NCBI GenBank assembly: GCA_022592445.1 | Contig: JABYQR010000272.1 | Span: 1-63,386, forward strand | Length of the DNA stretch: 63,386 bases | Reading direction: 5' to 3' | Origin: Cytidiella melzeri | Lineage: Eukaryota > Basidiomycota > Agaricomycetes > Polyporales > Irpicaceae | Shown: piece by piece, positions 37,700 to 48,509 of the stretch | Layout of the letters: each line of letters starts with the position of its first letter | Position numbering within the stretch: position 1 is the stretch's first letter | Notes under the pieces: model-generated | What the model saw: the letters and a program-made list of their open reading frames with translations, nothing else | Databases searched by the model: none | Told to the model about the DNA's origin: nothing | Made by a program: the position numbers and the translations under genes

Positions 37700-39604
37700 A
37701 TGGTAGCGGTAACGACAACAAGTCCTGAGTCCTCGCAAGGCGAGGGCGAATGTCCCGAGGGCTCAGATAAACCGCCCCATGGTGCTATATCCAATAACAA
37801 TAAATTCCCAGCGCCCACCCTCAAAGCTTCCACGACTGTTGCAAACCCCCCTTCTGATTCGACGAAGCCACCGAAAGCATCAAGGCGGGCATCGAACGCA
37901 AGCGCTAAAGCGCATGTCCCCCTTCCCCCTCCTGACTCGCACAGCTATCCTAAGGTAGCGGGACCCACTCGCAAGGAGCTTGCACGGCTCGCTGAGCAAC
38001 TCTCGAACGGTACGAATGGTCTCCCCCATGCGAAGCAGGACACCTCTTCCTCGACGACCGGCTCGATCTCGCCGTCTCTCAGCGATTCTCCTTCCGCCTC
38101 GGAGAGCGAAAGCTGGAGTCTCCCTTCAACCCAACCTCCCAGCCGCGCTCCAAGCTTCTCCGCAGGGAAATCCGGAGCCAAGCTTATCGCTGAGAAGGTC
38201 CAGCTCATGCAGAATGGTGCTACCGCCCCTCAGACACCCAAGCAGGAGAAGGCCCCTGCCAAGGCGACCTCTGCTACCAAAGTCTCCCCAACGCCTTCGA
38301 AGGACGGTAGCAGTCGCCCCAAGGGCCCGCCTTCTGTGAATTCTGACTCTGGAGGTCAGAAATTTACACTGAAGGACCTCCTCGGCGCACCGAAGCTTGT
38401 CAGGAGATCATCCGCGCGCTCGACTAGCAGCAAGAAATCGGATTCGGATCGTGGCGGGAAGTCCGAGTCTGGTGTCAGCACAATCAGCTTGTTGAAGAAG
38501 TACGGGGTTTGCGAGAAGGTAGCCATCGGCAAGGGCGCCACCTCGGTTGTGCGCCTCGCTCACAAGTGGGATAGGTCGGAAGAGAAACTCTATGCTGTGA
38601 AGGTTCGCCGTGTCCAAATGGTGCTTAAGCGTGCCGTTTCTGACCTTATTGCTAGGAATTCCGGAAACGACGTAAGAACGAGTCGGAGAAGGAATATGTC
38701 AAGAAGCTTACGGCCGAGTTTTGCATTTCTTCAACATTGCATCACATCAACGTCGTTGAAACGGTCGATCTTGTCCAGGACGAGCAGCTGCATTGGTGTG
38801 AGGTCATGGAGTTCTGCCCCGGCGGCGATCTCTATGCTGCAATCAAGCGTGGCGGCATGTCCCCAGCCGAAGTCGAGTGCTGCTTCAAGCAAATTCTTAC
38901 TGGCGTAGGCTATCTTCACAGTCAGGGTGTTGCTCATCGAGATCTTAAGCCCGAGAACCTCTTCTTCGACACGAAGGGTCATTTGAAGGTGAGCCTGTCG
39001 CATGTGTCTACTGACACTGTGCTCATGCCGATTCAGATCGGTGACTATGGCGCATCGACCGTTTACCGCTTGCCCTGGGAGACGACCATCCACATGTCGA
39101 CTGGACTGTGCGGAAGTGAGCCGTACATTGCGCCTGAGCAGTTCCTGGGCAAACGTAAGCAGTTACCTCCGCTCGTCGCTAATACCTCCCTAAATGTGCC
39201 AATGCTATTTTTTGCATGTGTGGATGGCAGCATATGACGCTCGTCTGGTTGATATCTGGGCTTGCGGCATTGTCTATTATTGCCTGCACTTCCAAGAGCT
39301 TCCCTGGACCGTCGCCCAGCCTACGGATCCGCTTTTTGCCGCTTATCAGTCGGCTTGCCAGTCTTCATCCACGGCGCAGTCTCAGTGCCCTCCGACCATC
39401 AACAACCTCTCTCCACGATCATGTCGACCGCTCATTCGCAAACTTTTGGAGCCGAATCCGAAGCTCCGCTGTACCATCGAGGAGGCTGTTTCTCATTCTT
39501 GGGTCCAAGGCATCGAGGTTTGCTATCTGGCGCCGAAGGCTTCCCACGTGCACGTCTACGCACAAGCTATGGCGGCGGCACAGGTTCAGGTTGTCGGCGC
39601 ATAG
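37700..39604 (+). CDS. HAL/SAT4-type serine/threonine kinase (NPR1/HAL5 family)
   Basis: Exon 1 encodes a long disordered N-terminus of about 280 residues, rich in Ser, Pro and Lys, then SLLKKYGVCEKVAIGKGATS and VVRLAHKW (glycine loop) and LYAVK. A 53-nt intron (38603-38655) joins to EFRKRRKNESEKEYVKKL. Other motifs are LHWCEVMEFCPGGDLYAAIK, the catalytic AHRDLKPENLFFDTKG, IGDYGAS in place of DFG, LCGSEPYIAPEQFLGK and DARLVDIWACGIVYYCLHFQ. The insert between lysine and C-helix (KRRKNESEKEY) and the E-P-Y-IAPE activation segment are typical of the fungal Hal4/Hal5/Npr1 group, which regulates plasma-membrane transporters and ion homeostasis. DYG replaces DFG but keeps the metal-binding Asp, so activity is expected. 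Introns also lie near 38990 and 39155-39231. Confidence 0.88.
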
Positions 39605-40172
39605 GACACTACAGTATACTTTTGTAGCTTTTTTCTTATGACTGTCGTCAATCACTGTTGTGTGTTATTCCCTTGTTCACTCCGCTCGCGGCTTGCAGTT
39701 CATCATTCGTAGATGTATTACTTCGACTAAAACGGATTTGCGTTGGGGAGGCATGTTAAGCTAGTCTATTGCGTATATGAATTGGATTATGGCATTTTTG
39801 TGGTGCCCTTTTGAACTGTGACTGTTTCAAAATAGGTTGGGTAGGTACAACACAGTTACAAAAACCACTCTGGTATGCAGTTGCCTCTGGAACTGAGGCT
39901 GACGAGTAATCAAAATGAAGGTTCAGTACTAGTAGGTCCTTCAAGTTGAATGATACCCTCGATCACCTCACACTGAACCTGTCTCTGCAACAATTGAACG
40001 GCATGGGTCAAGATTTAGCAATGTATTCTCATAGCCTCAATCTATGTGTAGTATTGACTTTCCGTCTCCGAGATGTCAGTTCAACTCAGCGTGAGCAATT
40101 CTAGGGAAGATATCTCTCCGTACGTCGTGACATTTCTCACTGCAAAAGCTTCCACACACTAAACTCTGCAGA
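39605..40172. other. 3' flank of the kinase gene and promoter of the SIM-protein pseudogene
   Basis: No gene is seen. Short stretches (tcatagcctcaat, ctcagcgtgagca) recur upstream of the second copy near 50845-50915, showing that the duplication included promoter DNA. Confidence 0.6.
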
Positions 40173-42294
40173 ATGAGCTTTCTCGAGGATTCTGACGGTC
40201 TCACCTACCGCGGAGTCTCCGTTTACTTTGTGGACAAACACGACCCCAGCCCACTCTGGACCTCCAGTGGGACATGGCTCGAATCAAGTTCGGTGGAAGG
40301 CGGATTCATGTCCACGCGAATGCTCGTCCCGGGGGTGTAAGTGAGCCACTTGTTATGTATCTCGGTCTGCACTCACGCGCAGCTCCTTGGCTCCTGGATA
40401 TGCAACAGGAGCTGAAGATCGTTTACAAGAATAATACCAAACCGCATCTAGCGATCTCATCTGATGTCAAGGTAAACGGACAACTGGTGTCGACGGTCTA
40501 AATCGGCAAGTACGACTCGTCTCGCTAGCTCGCCTAAGCGAGATTTTAAGTCGACAATTCCTGTCAAGCATAACTGCTTGGTATTCAAGGAAATTCAAGC
40601 CGGGGCTCAGAAAACTCAAGACCTGACTACTATCGAGATTGAGGTTTGGAAAGCTAGAGAGCCTGTCTCTGAGCTGAGAGACCGAGGAATCGAGATGAGT
40701 GACGCACCAGCACCAGCACCGGACGATAAAGTAGATAACCCTCGTCATGGAGCGAGCCCGCTACACTGGCAAGAGCCAAAACTTGCACAATTTAAGGATC
40801 GCTGACTACGGTTTGCCCTAATTCTATCCACAAGCCAGTACCGTAGTGACTATCTCTTGCAGCCTGACGGGGAAGAGGAGGAGCTATGGGAGAGATCTTC
40901 CGGCCCCAGAGATCCTTGGTATCGGTTCATAGTGACATGCACTACTGCAGGTGTGTATCTATTCAGCGTATCAGGCCTCGAATGAACACTATACGAGTTG
41001 AAACATTGGCCTCTCTATGTAGAAGCAAATACGGCTCGATTTGAAGCAATCCTCCCAAGAATCAAGCCAACGCCTCGCAGGTCACAACTTAGCCGCACAA
41101 GGACTCTCGCTGATGTTGACCCCGTCCCCAGTTCAAGCACTATCGCTGGCAACAGCGACTCTGAAGGGACAGGAAGCACTACCGAGAGCAGCAGCGATGC
41201 AGGTGACAATGACTCTTCGCCAACATCTCCGGCACCTCGGGGTCATCATGTAGCATATTCACGGGATGCAGATGTCACTCGGCGGTCTCTATCGGTACGA
41301 AAACCAAACGTCTACGTTCTTATATCTCTGTTTGATCTTGCGTCATGGTAGTACCTAACTCTGCCACGATCGACACTGTCACAACCCCAGGGTACATATC
41401 ACATGGAGCGTCATGTGCAGGTCGATCCCCTCAGGAACTCTGGTCAATCCTCACGTCATCCAATCACTCGGATGCAAGATGCTTCTGCCAGGCAATATGA
41501 CAATCACGTTCCCTCTCTACAAGCTCCAAATCGGCAGGCTGAGCCACCACAAGATCATACCAGTAAAACGCGAGCGCCGTGTAGCCTCAGACCCGTTAGC
41601 GTCTAGTAGTTGGCAAGGTTTACCGGTGCGGTCACCCCTGAGGCCTGATTTCTCACAGGCAGTGGGCGCGTTATTGACCTGTACGTCACTTCCAGCTGAA
41701 GCAGGAGACACTCGTAAGTGTTTGTCCAGTTCCGTAGAATTTAGAGGTACTGGACTCATTGATGAACAGGAACTGAAGTATGATGACGAGATCCACGCGC
41801 AAGTCCTCAGAGAGAATATCCTTCTGTATAAGGTGAAGTATTGGAATCCATTCTTTGAGTTGCAACTATCGCGAGATTAACGGCTTGTCTTTAGGCTAAA
41901 CTCAAGTCCTTAAAGCGTCGCTTGGAAACTGATTATGCGAAAAGGGACTGGGCCAAACCCAGGGTCGATCAACTGAACGCTGATATCAGTACCCTCAAGC
42001 ATTACTCAGGACATCGTGTCGTAGACTCGAAAGCAAGAAAAATCCTCAACAGTCGTGGAATAATATCAATGTCTCCCGGCATTCCGTTGATAGCTTTCAC
42101 GCTGTCATTAGAGACCTCACGGTGGGTATCCTCATTGCCTGTGCCAATCCGATTATATCAGAGGCTAATATGACATATGGCTGTTCTGGAAATTTTCTCA
42201 GGATCTGCGCGACAGCACTTTGGATGACATTGATGAGGACAATGCAAGCATACAAATACATGAAGCACAACGCGCTACCACCCAAAGGCAGCTG
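40173..42294 (+). pseudogene. SIM-motif protein, left copy (pseudogene, interrupted)
   Basis: This is parallel to the gene at 51021-53182 over most exons: DSDGLTYRGVSVYFVDKHD, FGGRRIHVHANARPGGVSEP, TKPHLAISSDVKVNGQLVST and LETDYAKRDWAKPRVDQLNA. An extra C near 40243 shifts the frame. A CAA to TAA change right after LVSTV (about 40499) adds a stop. Further drift follows, including degraded splice sites. The coiled-coil exon reaches ggcagctg at 42287-42294, where a transposon interrupts it. The rest of the exon resumes at 50433. This copy is dead as a protein gene. Confidence 0.85.
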
Positions 42295-42640
42295 GAGCTG
42301 CTTACAATTAAAAGATAGTATTATTACAGATGATGATGCAGAGAAGAATAATAGTTACCAAAAAGGAAATCCCCAGCAAAGAAAAATGTTTTGGGTTGAG
42401 ACAGCAACAGATAGAAATGTGAGACAGTCAGGCACATCAGGCACGCGAGGTAGAAAAGACAGGGATGGCGCAAGGGCTACGACAGGATAGGGACAGGAAA
42501 TGTGGGAGAAGGGGCTGGATGGGCAAGGGTGAAATAGGCATAGAAAGAGCGAGAGAAGGGGAGAGGAGGAGGGGAGGGGGGTGGGGAGTAGTACTTTACT
42601 GATTAACTGTTGACGTTGACTGTTGAAAGATCAAACACAC

Positions 42641-43187
42641 TGTTGTAATTCAATGACGCGCTAAGTGACGCGCCTCTTCCCATACAAGGAAACACCGACT
42701 GATTCCATTCTTGTTTCCGCTCCGGCCCTTATTCATTTATACTTTCCGTCTCGGCTTATTTGTATTTGTACTATCCGTTCCGTCATCCGTTCCGTCATCC
42801 GTTCCGTCATCCGTTCCGTCATCCGTTCCGTCATCCGTTCCGTCATCCGTTCCGTCATCCGTTCCGTCATCCGTTCCGTCATCCGTTCCGTCATCCGTTC
42901 CGTCATCCGTTCCGTCATCCGTTCCGTCATCCGTTCCGTCATCCGTTCCGTCATCCGTTCCGTCATCCGTTCCGTCATCCGTTCCGTCATCCGTTCCGTC
43001 ATCCGTTCCGTCATCCGTTCCGTCATCCGTTCCGTCATCCGTTCCGCACTGTATCCTGTATCCGCGCTGCTTAATATGTGTTATCCTTTATTTTGTATTC
43101 GTATATAAACTCATGTAATTTTCTATGTAAATGTTATCTGCTTATTTTTGCGCTCTCTCTCTCGTGCGTTCGCACCCTCTCGCAACA
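42641..43187 (+). repeat. Left LTR of the copia element with expanded 12-bp array
   Basis: This is 547 bp long. It equals the right LTR except for two substitutions and 252 extra bases made of 21 additional catccgttccgt units at 42773-43046. Confidence 0.95.
42773..43046. repeat. 12-bp minisatellite inside the left LTR, about 23 units
   Basis: A near-perfect tandem run of catccgttccgt covers 274 bp. The right LTR has only about 1.8 units at 47511-47532. Because 12 is a multiple of three and no frame contains a stop, the array reads open in several frames, but it encodes nothing. Confidence 0.97.
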
Positions 43188-43338
43188 ATAGGTTATGAGC
43201 CCCGCGCTCTAACCGCACAAGAATTCCACCCATCAAGCTCTATACTTGAACTCTATTGAACTAGGCGACAGTACGTCGGCATTAAGCCCGTAGGCCATCA
43301 TCATCTCTATCTTTTTTGATCTTGCGATTAGATCTACT

Positions 43339-45450
43339 ATGGCGACAACTACTGCCGCAGCTTCCGAGACGTCGGGCAGCTATCGTATTGAACCACTGAA
43401 GGGCGCCGAGAACTATATTACTTGGCGCGTCCAGATTACGGACATTCTCACGGACATGGGGCTGTGGGAATACACTTCAGGAGACACCACCAAACCCGCT
43501 GATGCAGTTCAAGCTGCCGAGTGGACCAAGAAGGATCGGAAAGCGCTTACAACTATCCGACTCCGCGTTTCAAACGCAATGATGGCGCATGTGATTTCCG
43601 CCAGTACCTCGAAGGATGCCTTCGATACGCTTTCCAACGTTTTCAATAACGAAGGTGCAGTTGCTTTAATTGTTTTACGCCGCCGTTTTCTTCGTTACCA
43701 GATCCCTGAGGAGGGCGATCTTGGTGAAGAACTCCGCAAAATCAAAGGACTTTGGCAGGAGATCAATTTGGTACAGACGCCGAAGATCTCCGACAATGAG
43801 CTAGCCTCCGTCATTCTGACGGCGCTACCGCACTCTTGGGACCCTTTGATCTCATCAATCTCGCTCGACAACACCCTTACATTGGCAAATATTATTGGCC
43901 ATATCCTGCAAGAAGACAATAGGCGAAAGGAGCGCGTTACCTCGGAAACCACTCTGTACGCTTCTTATCGCCAAAAGAAAACTAAATTCCGTTCAGGTGT
44001 ATTTTGTCACGGCTGTGGGAAAGAAGGGCATATCAAACCGGAGTGTAGAAGCGGAGGAAAGGACAAAGAAGACGGTAAAAACGGAGATCAGGCTAAGGAA
44101 AAGAAGGGAAAGGACAATAGAAGACCGAAGCGAACCTACGCCCACATTGCCGAGGACAATCCAGACGACGGAAGTAATAGCGAGCCCGAGGAATACGCAT
44201 TCCCGGCTACCAAAAATGCTTCCGCTGCGCCTTCTGGTACTTGGCTCGGCGACTCGGGCACATCATCACACATTATTAATGATAAGTCATTGTTTATTAC
44301 CTTTTCTCCAGTCAAAGGAGCCATCCATGGCGTAGGCGATTGTTCGAGCCTTGGACACGGCGATGTGCGAATCACATTTATTACCAAATCAGGAACCGTC
44401 CCCGTTATACTCAAGGACGCGCTCTATGCGCCATCAATGAGATTCAATCTCATTTCTCTCGGTAGGCTCACTAGCGCAGGCCTCTCATACGAAGGAAAAG
44501 GATCAGAACTTTTCATCAAGAACGGTGATAAAGTGATCGGACATGGAACTAAATCCGGCAACCTTTACCGAATGGCCGTCAAATCCGTCAACGCGATCAC
44601 AATGATTGCTCGCTTCGATCGCTCATGGTACGAATGGCATTGCGCCCTCGGGCACGTCAACAAAGGACAATTGAAAGAAATGCATCGCGAAGGATTAGTA
44701 TTAGGTATGGACGTTGACACATCTTCAGATGATGACTTCATTTGCGAAGCATGCATCGCTGCGAAACATACCCGCGCATCCATCCCTCTCCGGACTTTGC
44801 GCAAGATTTCTAAGATCGGGGAGATCATCTTCTCCGATATATGGGGACCGGCGACTACCAATTCAATTGCAGGTCATTCGTACATGATCTCATTCACCGA
44901 CGGAAAATCCCGCTTCGTCTGGGTCGATTTTATGAAGGATCGAGATGAGGCACCGGAAAAGCTCAAGAAACTCGATGCTTTCATCGAAAATCAGCTGGGT
45001 TGCCGCACGAAAGTCCTACGAGTTGACAATGCGAAAGAGTATGTTCAAGGCAAAATGAAGTCATACACTGATAAGCGCGGCATCAAAGTAGAACCCACAA
45101 CACCCTACACACCGGAATTTAATGGAGTCTCGGAACGACTCAATTGCACGCTTGTGGAACACGCACGCGCTATGTTACTCGCGCACAGACTCCCAAAATA
45201 TCTCTGGGAGGAGGCAATTTCTTATGCAGCATACCTGAAGAATCGTTTGCCAACTCGCGCGTTACCGCACTCTACTCCATTCGAAGGACTTTGGAAAAAG
45301 AAGCCCGATGTGAGTTCCATACATGAATTTGGCACTGATTGCTGGGTCCGCGTCAACACATCGAAATCTAAGCTAAACACGCGATTGCTCAAAACAGACA
45401 TTTGTCGGGATCACCGAAGGGACGGTGGGATACAGGTACTTGGTACCTGA
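43339..45450 (+). CDS. Copia Gag, protease and integrase part of the polyprotein
   Basis: The ATG at 43339 opens a 703-codon frame. Gag begins with YRIEPLKGAENYITWRVQIT (the copia Gag signature). The zinc knuckle CHGCGKEGHIKPEC is at about residues 223-236. The aspartic protease is WLGDSGTSSHIIND at about 300. Pre-integrase is WHCALGHVNKGQLKEMH with CEACIAAKH. The integrase core follows with catalytic acids in FSDIWGP, LRVDNAKEY and NGVSERLN. The frame stops shortly after LLKTD. At 45388-45393 an AAAA run appears to hold one extra A; the correct continuation (QTFVGITEGTVGYRYL) is in the next frame. Without the extra base Gag-Pol would be one reading frame, as usual for copia. Confidence 0.93.
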   Translation: MATTTAAASETSGSYRIEPLKGAENYITWRVQITDILTDMGLWEYTSGDTTKPADAVQAAEWTKKDRKALTTIRLRVSNAMMAHVISASTSKDAFDTLSNVFNNEGAVALIVLRRRFLRYQIPEEGDLGEELRKIKGLWQEINLVQTPKISDNELASVILTALPHSWDPLISSISLDNTLTLANIIGHILQEDNRRKERVTSETTLYASYRQKKTKFRSGVFCHGCGKEGHIKPECRSGGKDKEDGKNGDQAKEKKGKDNRRPKRTYAHIAEDNPDDGSNSEPEEYAFPATKNASAAPSGTWLGDSGTSSHIINDKSLFITFSPVKGAIHGVGDCSSLGHGDVRITFITKSGTVPVILKDALYAPSMRFNLISLGRLTSAGLSYEGKGSELFIKNGDKVIGHGTKSGNLYRMAVKSVNAITMIARFDRSWYEWHCALGHVNKGQLKEMHREGLVLGMDVDTSSDDDFICEACIAAKHTRASIPLRTLRKISKIGEIIFSDIWGPATTNSIAGHSYMISFTDGKSRFVWVDFMKDRDEAPEKLKKLDAFIENQLGCRTKVLRVDNAKEYVQGKMKSYTDKRGIKVEPTTPYTPEFNGVSERLNCTLVEHARAMLLAHRLPKYLWEEAISYAAYLKNRLPTRALPHSTPFEGLWKKKPDVSSIHEFGTDCWVRVNTSKSKLNTRLLKTDICRDHRRDGGIQVLGT

Positions 45451-47371
45451 AACGCGCAAAATCCTTACCTCACGCGAAGTTATTTTTCCGCGATCAAATG
45501 ATCTCACCGCACCCATAGTTGAGACGCTTGCTAGTCCTGAGGGGGAGAACCCTATCATTCCACAGCCAATCACGACACCTATCAAGATCAAGACCACACC
45601 CGTCTCACCTCCAGAAACTACTCGCAATCTCAGGGAGAAACCACGCGTCGATTACCTAAAACTCAACGACGGACCTCAGAAATCGCTTCGATCGCTCTCT
45701 GCAAAGCCGAAGCCAAAGATTACTCCCGCATCTATAACCGAACCACCGGTTCAGGGGGAGATCCCATCAAATACCGATGAATCCGCTCCATCAGCAAATT
45801 TTTGCTTCCTTGCAAACACTTCAGACTCACCTCAGACTTTTGATGAAGTTAGAAAACGTGATGACTGGCCTCTTTGGAAGGAGGCGATGGATAAGAAAAT
45901 GGCGCAACTCGATAAACTAGGAACCTACTCAATGGCAGAACTTCCTGCCGACCGTAAGGCCGTTGGATGTCGGTGGGTATTCACCATCAAACACGACCCT
46001 GACGGAAACATTTTGAAATACAAGGCCCGTCTGGTCGCACAAGGGTTCTCTCACATCCCCGGTCAAGATTTCTTCTCGACCCATGCTCCGGTCATTCGAT
46101 TGGAAACGTTCCGTATTCTGATATCAATCGCCGCTCACCTCGACCTTGATCTTCATCAGGTTGACGTTGTAGGTGCTTATCTAAATTCACCACTCAAAGA
46201 AAATATCTACATGAAACAAGCACCCGGATATGACGACAATACATTGCGAGTCTATCACCTCCATAAGGCTCTTTACGGCCTTAAACAAGCAGGACGCGCT
46301 TGGCACGCGGAACTTGATCGCGTGCTACTCGAGGCCCTCGGCTTCATGCGCTCCCAAGCCGATCCATGTCTGTATTACCGCGGAACAAATACGGACCGCA
46401 TTCTCATCGGTACGCATGTCGATGATTGCCTCGTTGCGTCCTCGAATCTACAGATCGTCTCCAAGTTGAAGAATGATCTGAAGAAATATTTCGATATCAC
46501 TGATCTTGGCGAAGCAAGCCTATACGTTGGCATTCAGATCTTCCGCCAACGAAACAAAGGCACAATTACAATTTCTCAAACGCGTTACATCGACACTATT
46601 CTCACACGTTTTGGCATGGAGACCTGTAATCCGGTATCAACCCCCCTCGACTCCAACATCTCGCTTCAGCCAGCTGCTCCGCATGACGCATTAAACGCCG
46701 AAGAACCCTATCAAGCAGTCATTGGATCCCTAATGTACGCCGCCATCGGAACTCGTCCCGACATCGCATTTGCCGTCCAAGCCCTGAGCCAATTCAATTC
46801 AGTTCACATGGCCACTCATTGGACCGCGGCAAAGCACGTTCTTCGCTACCTCAAAGGGACCCGAAACATCGGTATCGTCTATGGTGGAACCCCTGATTTA
46901 ACCATTTCAGGCTACAGCGACGCAGACTGGGGCCAAAACCGTGTCGACCGCCGATCAGTATTGGGATACGCATTCCTCCTCGGAGGAGGCATCATTAGCT
47001 GGAGTTCAAAGAAGCAACAAACAGTTGCTTTGTCAACAATGGAGGCCAAATATGTGGCACTTGCCCATGCAGCCAAGGAGGCTATCTGGATTAGGGAAAT
47101 TTTGACAGAACTCGGATTCGCGCCTACAGGAGCGACTTCCCTCGCTACGGATAATCTCGCCGCTATCTCATTCGCTCAAGATCATCAATTTCATGCACGT
47201 TCTAAACACATCGACATTCGCCATCCCTTCGTTCGCGAACGAGTTCTAGACGGAACAATCCTCATTCCTCACTGCACTTCCGACAACAACTGCGCCGATA
47301 TTCTAACGAAGGCTCTATCGCGCGTCAAACACACGGAACAACTCGCGCTCATCAAACTCGCTACTCGTTGA
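45425..47371 (+). CDS. Copia reverse transcriptase and RNase H part of the polyprotein
   Basis: This open frame overlaps the end of the upstream frame and continues the polyprotein. RT motifs are CRWVFTIKHDPDGNILKYKA, RLVAQGFSHIPGQDF, DLHQVDVVGAYLNSPL, LYGLKQAGRAWH and the active site GTHVDDCL (HVDD in place of the usual YVDD). RNase H shows GYSDADWGQNRVDRRS, TMEAKYVALAHAAKEA and ARSKHIDIRHPFVRERV, and the frame ends LALIKLATR just before the polypurine tract. The 45425 start is only where the frame becomes open; translation would come from the ATG at 43339. Apart from the single shift I see no lesion. Confidence 0.93.
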   Translation: MGYRYLVPETRKILTSREVIFPRSNDLTAPIVETLASPEGENPIIPQPITTPIKIKTTPVSPPETTRNLREKPRVDYLKLNDGPQKSLRSLSAKPKPKITPASITEPPVQGEIPSNTDESAPSANFCFLANTSDSPQTFDEVRKRDDWPLWKEAMDKKMAQLDKLGTYSMAELPADRKAVGCRWVFTIKHDPDGNILKYKARLVAQGFSHIPGQDFFSTHAPVIRLETFRILISIAAHLDLDLHQVDVVGAYLNSPLKENIYMKQAPGYDDNTLRVYHLHKALYGLKQAGRAWHAELDRVLLEALGFMRSQADPCLYYRGTNTDRILIGTHVDDCLVASSNLQIVSKLKNDLKKYFDITDLGEASLYVGIQIFRQRNKGTITISQTRYIDTILTRFGMETCNPVSTPLDSNISLQPAAPHDALNAEEPYQAVIGSLMYAAIGTRPDIAFAVQALSQFNSVHMATHWTAAKHVLRYLKGTRNIGIVYGGTPDLTISGYSDADWGQNRVDRRSVLGYAFLLGGGIISWSSKKQQTVALSTMEAKYVALAHAAKEAIWIREILTELGFAPTGATSLATDNLAAISFAQDHQFHARSKHIDIRHPFVRERVLDGTILIPHCTSDNNCADILTKALSRVKHTEQLALIKLATR

Positions 47372-47378
47372 GGGGGAG

Positions 47379-47673
47379 TGTTGTAATTCAATGACGTGCT
47401 AAGTGACGCGCCTCTTCCCATACAAGGAAACCCCGACTGATTCCATTCTTGTTTCCGCTCCGGCCCTTATTCATTTATACTTTCCGTCTCGGCTTATTTG
47501 TATTTGTACTATCCGTTCCGTCATCCGTTCCGCACTGTATCCTGTATCCGCGCTGCTTAATATGTGTTATCCTTTATTTTGTATTCGTATATAAACTCAT
47601 GTAATTTTCTATGTAAATGTTATCTGCTTATTTTTGCGCTCTCTCTCTCGTGCGTTCGCACCCTCTCGCAACA
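47379..47673 (+). repeat. Right LTR of the copia element
   Basis: This 295-bp direct repeat of the left LTR has only about two units of the 12-bp repeat. It is preceded by the polypurine tract agggggag and contains gtatataaactc as a likely TATA element. Confidence 0.95.
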
Positions 47674-47853
47674 ACACACACCGCTCACCGCATAGATAAA
47701 GGTGCTACTCCAGTATGCCAAGGTGTGAGCACCTGTTCATTTTCAAAGTCTATGTCAATTTGCTGTGCTTACCAGGTAAGGATGCCACTTCTTTCTTGAG
47801 GCATGAACTTCAGGTTCTCAGCAGCAATTTACATAAACAAACAAATCGTGAAT

Positions 47854-48282
47854 TCAACGCTCATAGTACGATACAAAAGCCATGTTATCCGGAGACCCCT
47901 TCCCAGTCACTTTCACCTCTAGGTGTACCACAGATGGAACATGCCAGATGGTCTGATTTGTTCGTTCTGAAAAGGTGTTAGCCATCAATACACAATCTTT
48001 GTATGATGGATTAGCGCATACAGTGTGCGCACCATGGTACTGAACATAACATGGTCAGAATCCCCATACATGTAGTTGCTTGAACTGACATGGACATACC
48101 TCCTCAATGCTGTTCACCTGAAGTTGATGAGCCTTCATGACAGGCTTTACCTGCGCCATCAAGGCTCGGAGCAGCTGTCTGGCATCCTCCTGGGCAGCTG
48201 CATCCCGGACTGGCAGAGGGACAATGAAGTTGACATATGGATTGGGGTTGGCCTCCCGTTCATTGAGCCTGTGGTGCACCAT
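47854..48282 (-). pseudogene. WLM-domain (Wss1-like protease) gene fragment inside the transposon
   Basis: Exon 48100-48282 reads MVHHRLNEREANPNPYVNF, then VPLPVRDAAAQEDARQLLRA and AQVKPVMKAHQLQVNSIEE, the start of the WLM domain found in Wss1-type DNA-protein crosslink proteases. A gtatgt donor follows. The next exon, which should carry the HExxH zinc site, is not found. Downstream two frames compete: one continues EEYHGAHTVCANPSYK to a stop at 47854; the other reads HLACSICGTPRGESDW near 47910-47955, resembling the RanBP2 finger often found after WLM domains. The fragment lacks catalytic residues and is presumably captured host sequence. Confidence 0.65.
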
Positions 48283-48509
48283 CTAGATGGAGATGGACAT
48301 CAGTAAGGATGTATGCAGCTTGTGACGGAACTCACCTCAGAGTCTGTCCAATCCAACTTATGCAGCTGGGCAACACAGTTGCACAGGTTTACACAACAGC
48401 TCTGGCGACACAGTCGCACAACATGCGGGAGCAATTGGATACCACAGGCAGTCCCAGAACAACACAGGTGTCTACGACAACTGAGATAGCAAAAGCAGGA
48501 GTGAAACCA

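Larger units (their letters stand above)
42641..47673 (+). mobile_element. Ty1/copia LTR retrotransposon, nearly intact
   Basis: Two direct LTRs (42641-43187 and 47379-47673) start tgttg and end caaca, and the flanking acacac on both sides is consistent with a 5-6 bp target duplication. A primer-binding-like taggttatgagcc follows the left LTR and a polypurine agggggag precedes the right one. Between them lies a gag-pol frame with one single-base shift. LTRs differ by only two substitutions outside the repeat array (cgcgct/cgtgct; aacacc/aacccc), so insertion was recent. Confidence 0.95.

Noticed and set aside
42773..43046. CRISPR-like regularly spaced repeat
   Set aside because: It is a continuous 12-bp tandem repeat with no spacers, in a eukaryotic LTR.
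42665..43118. Long open frames in several phases across the left copia LTR
   Set aside because: They are an automatic result of a stop-free 12-bp repeat and not a protein.
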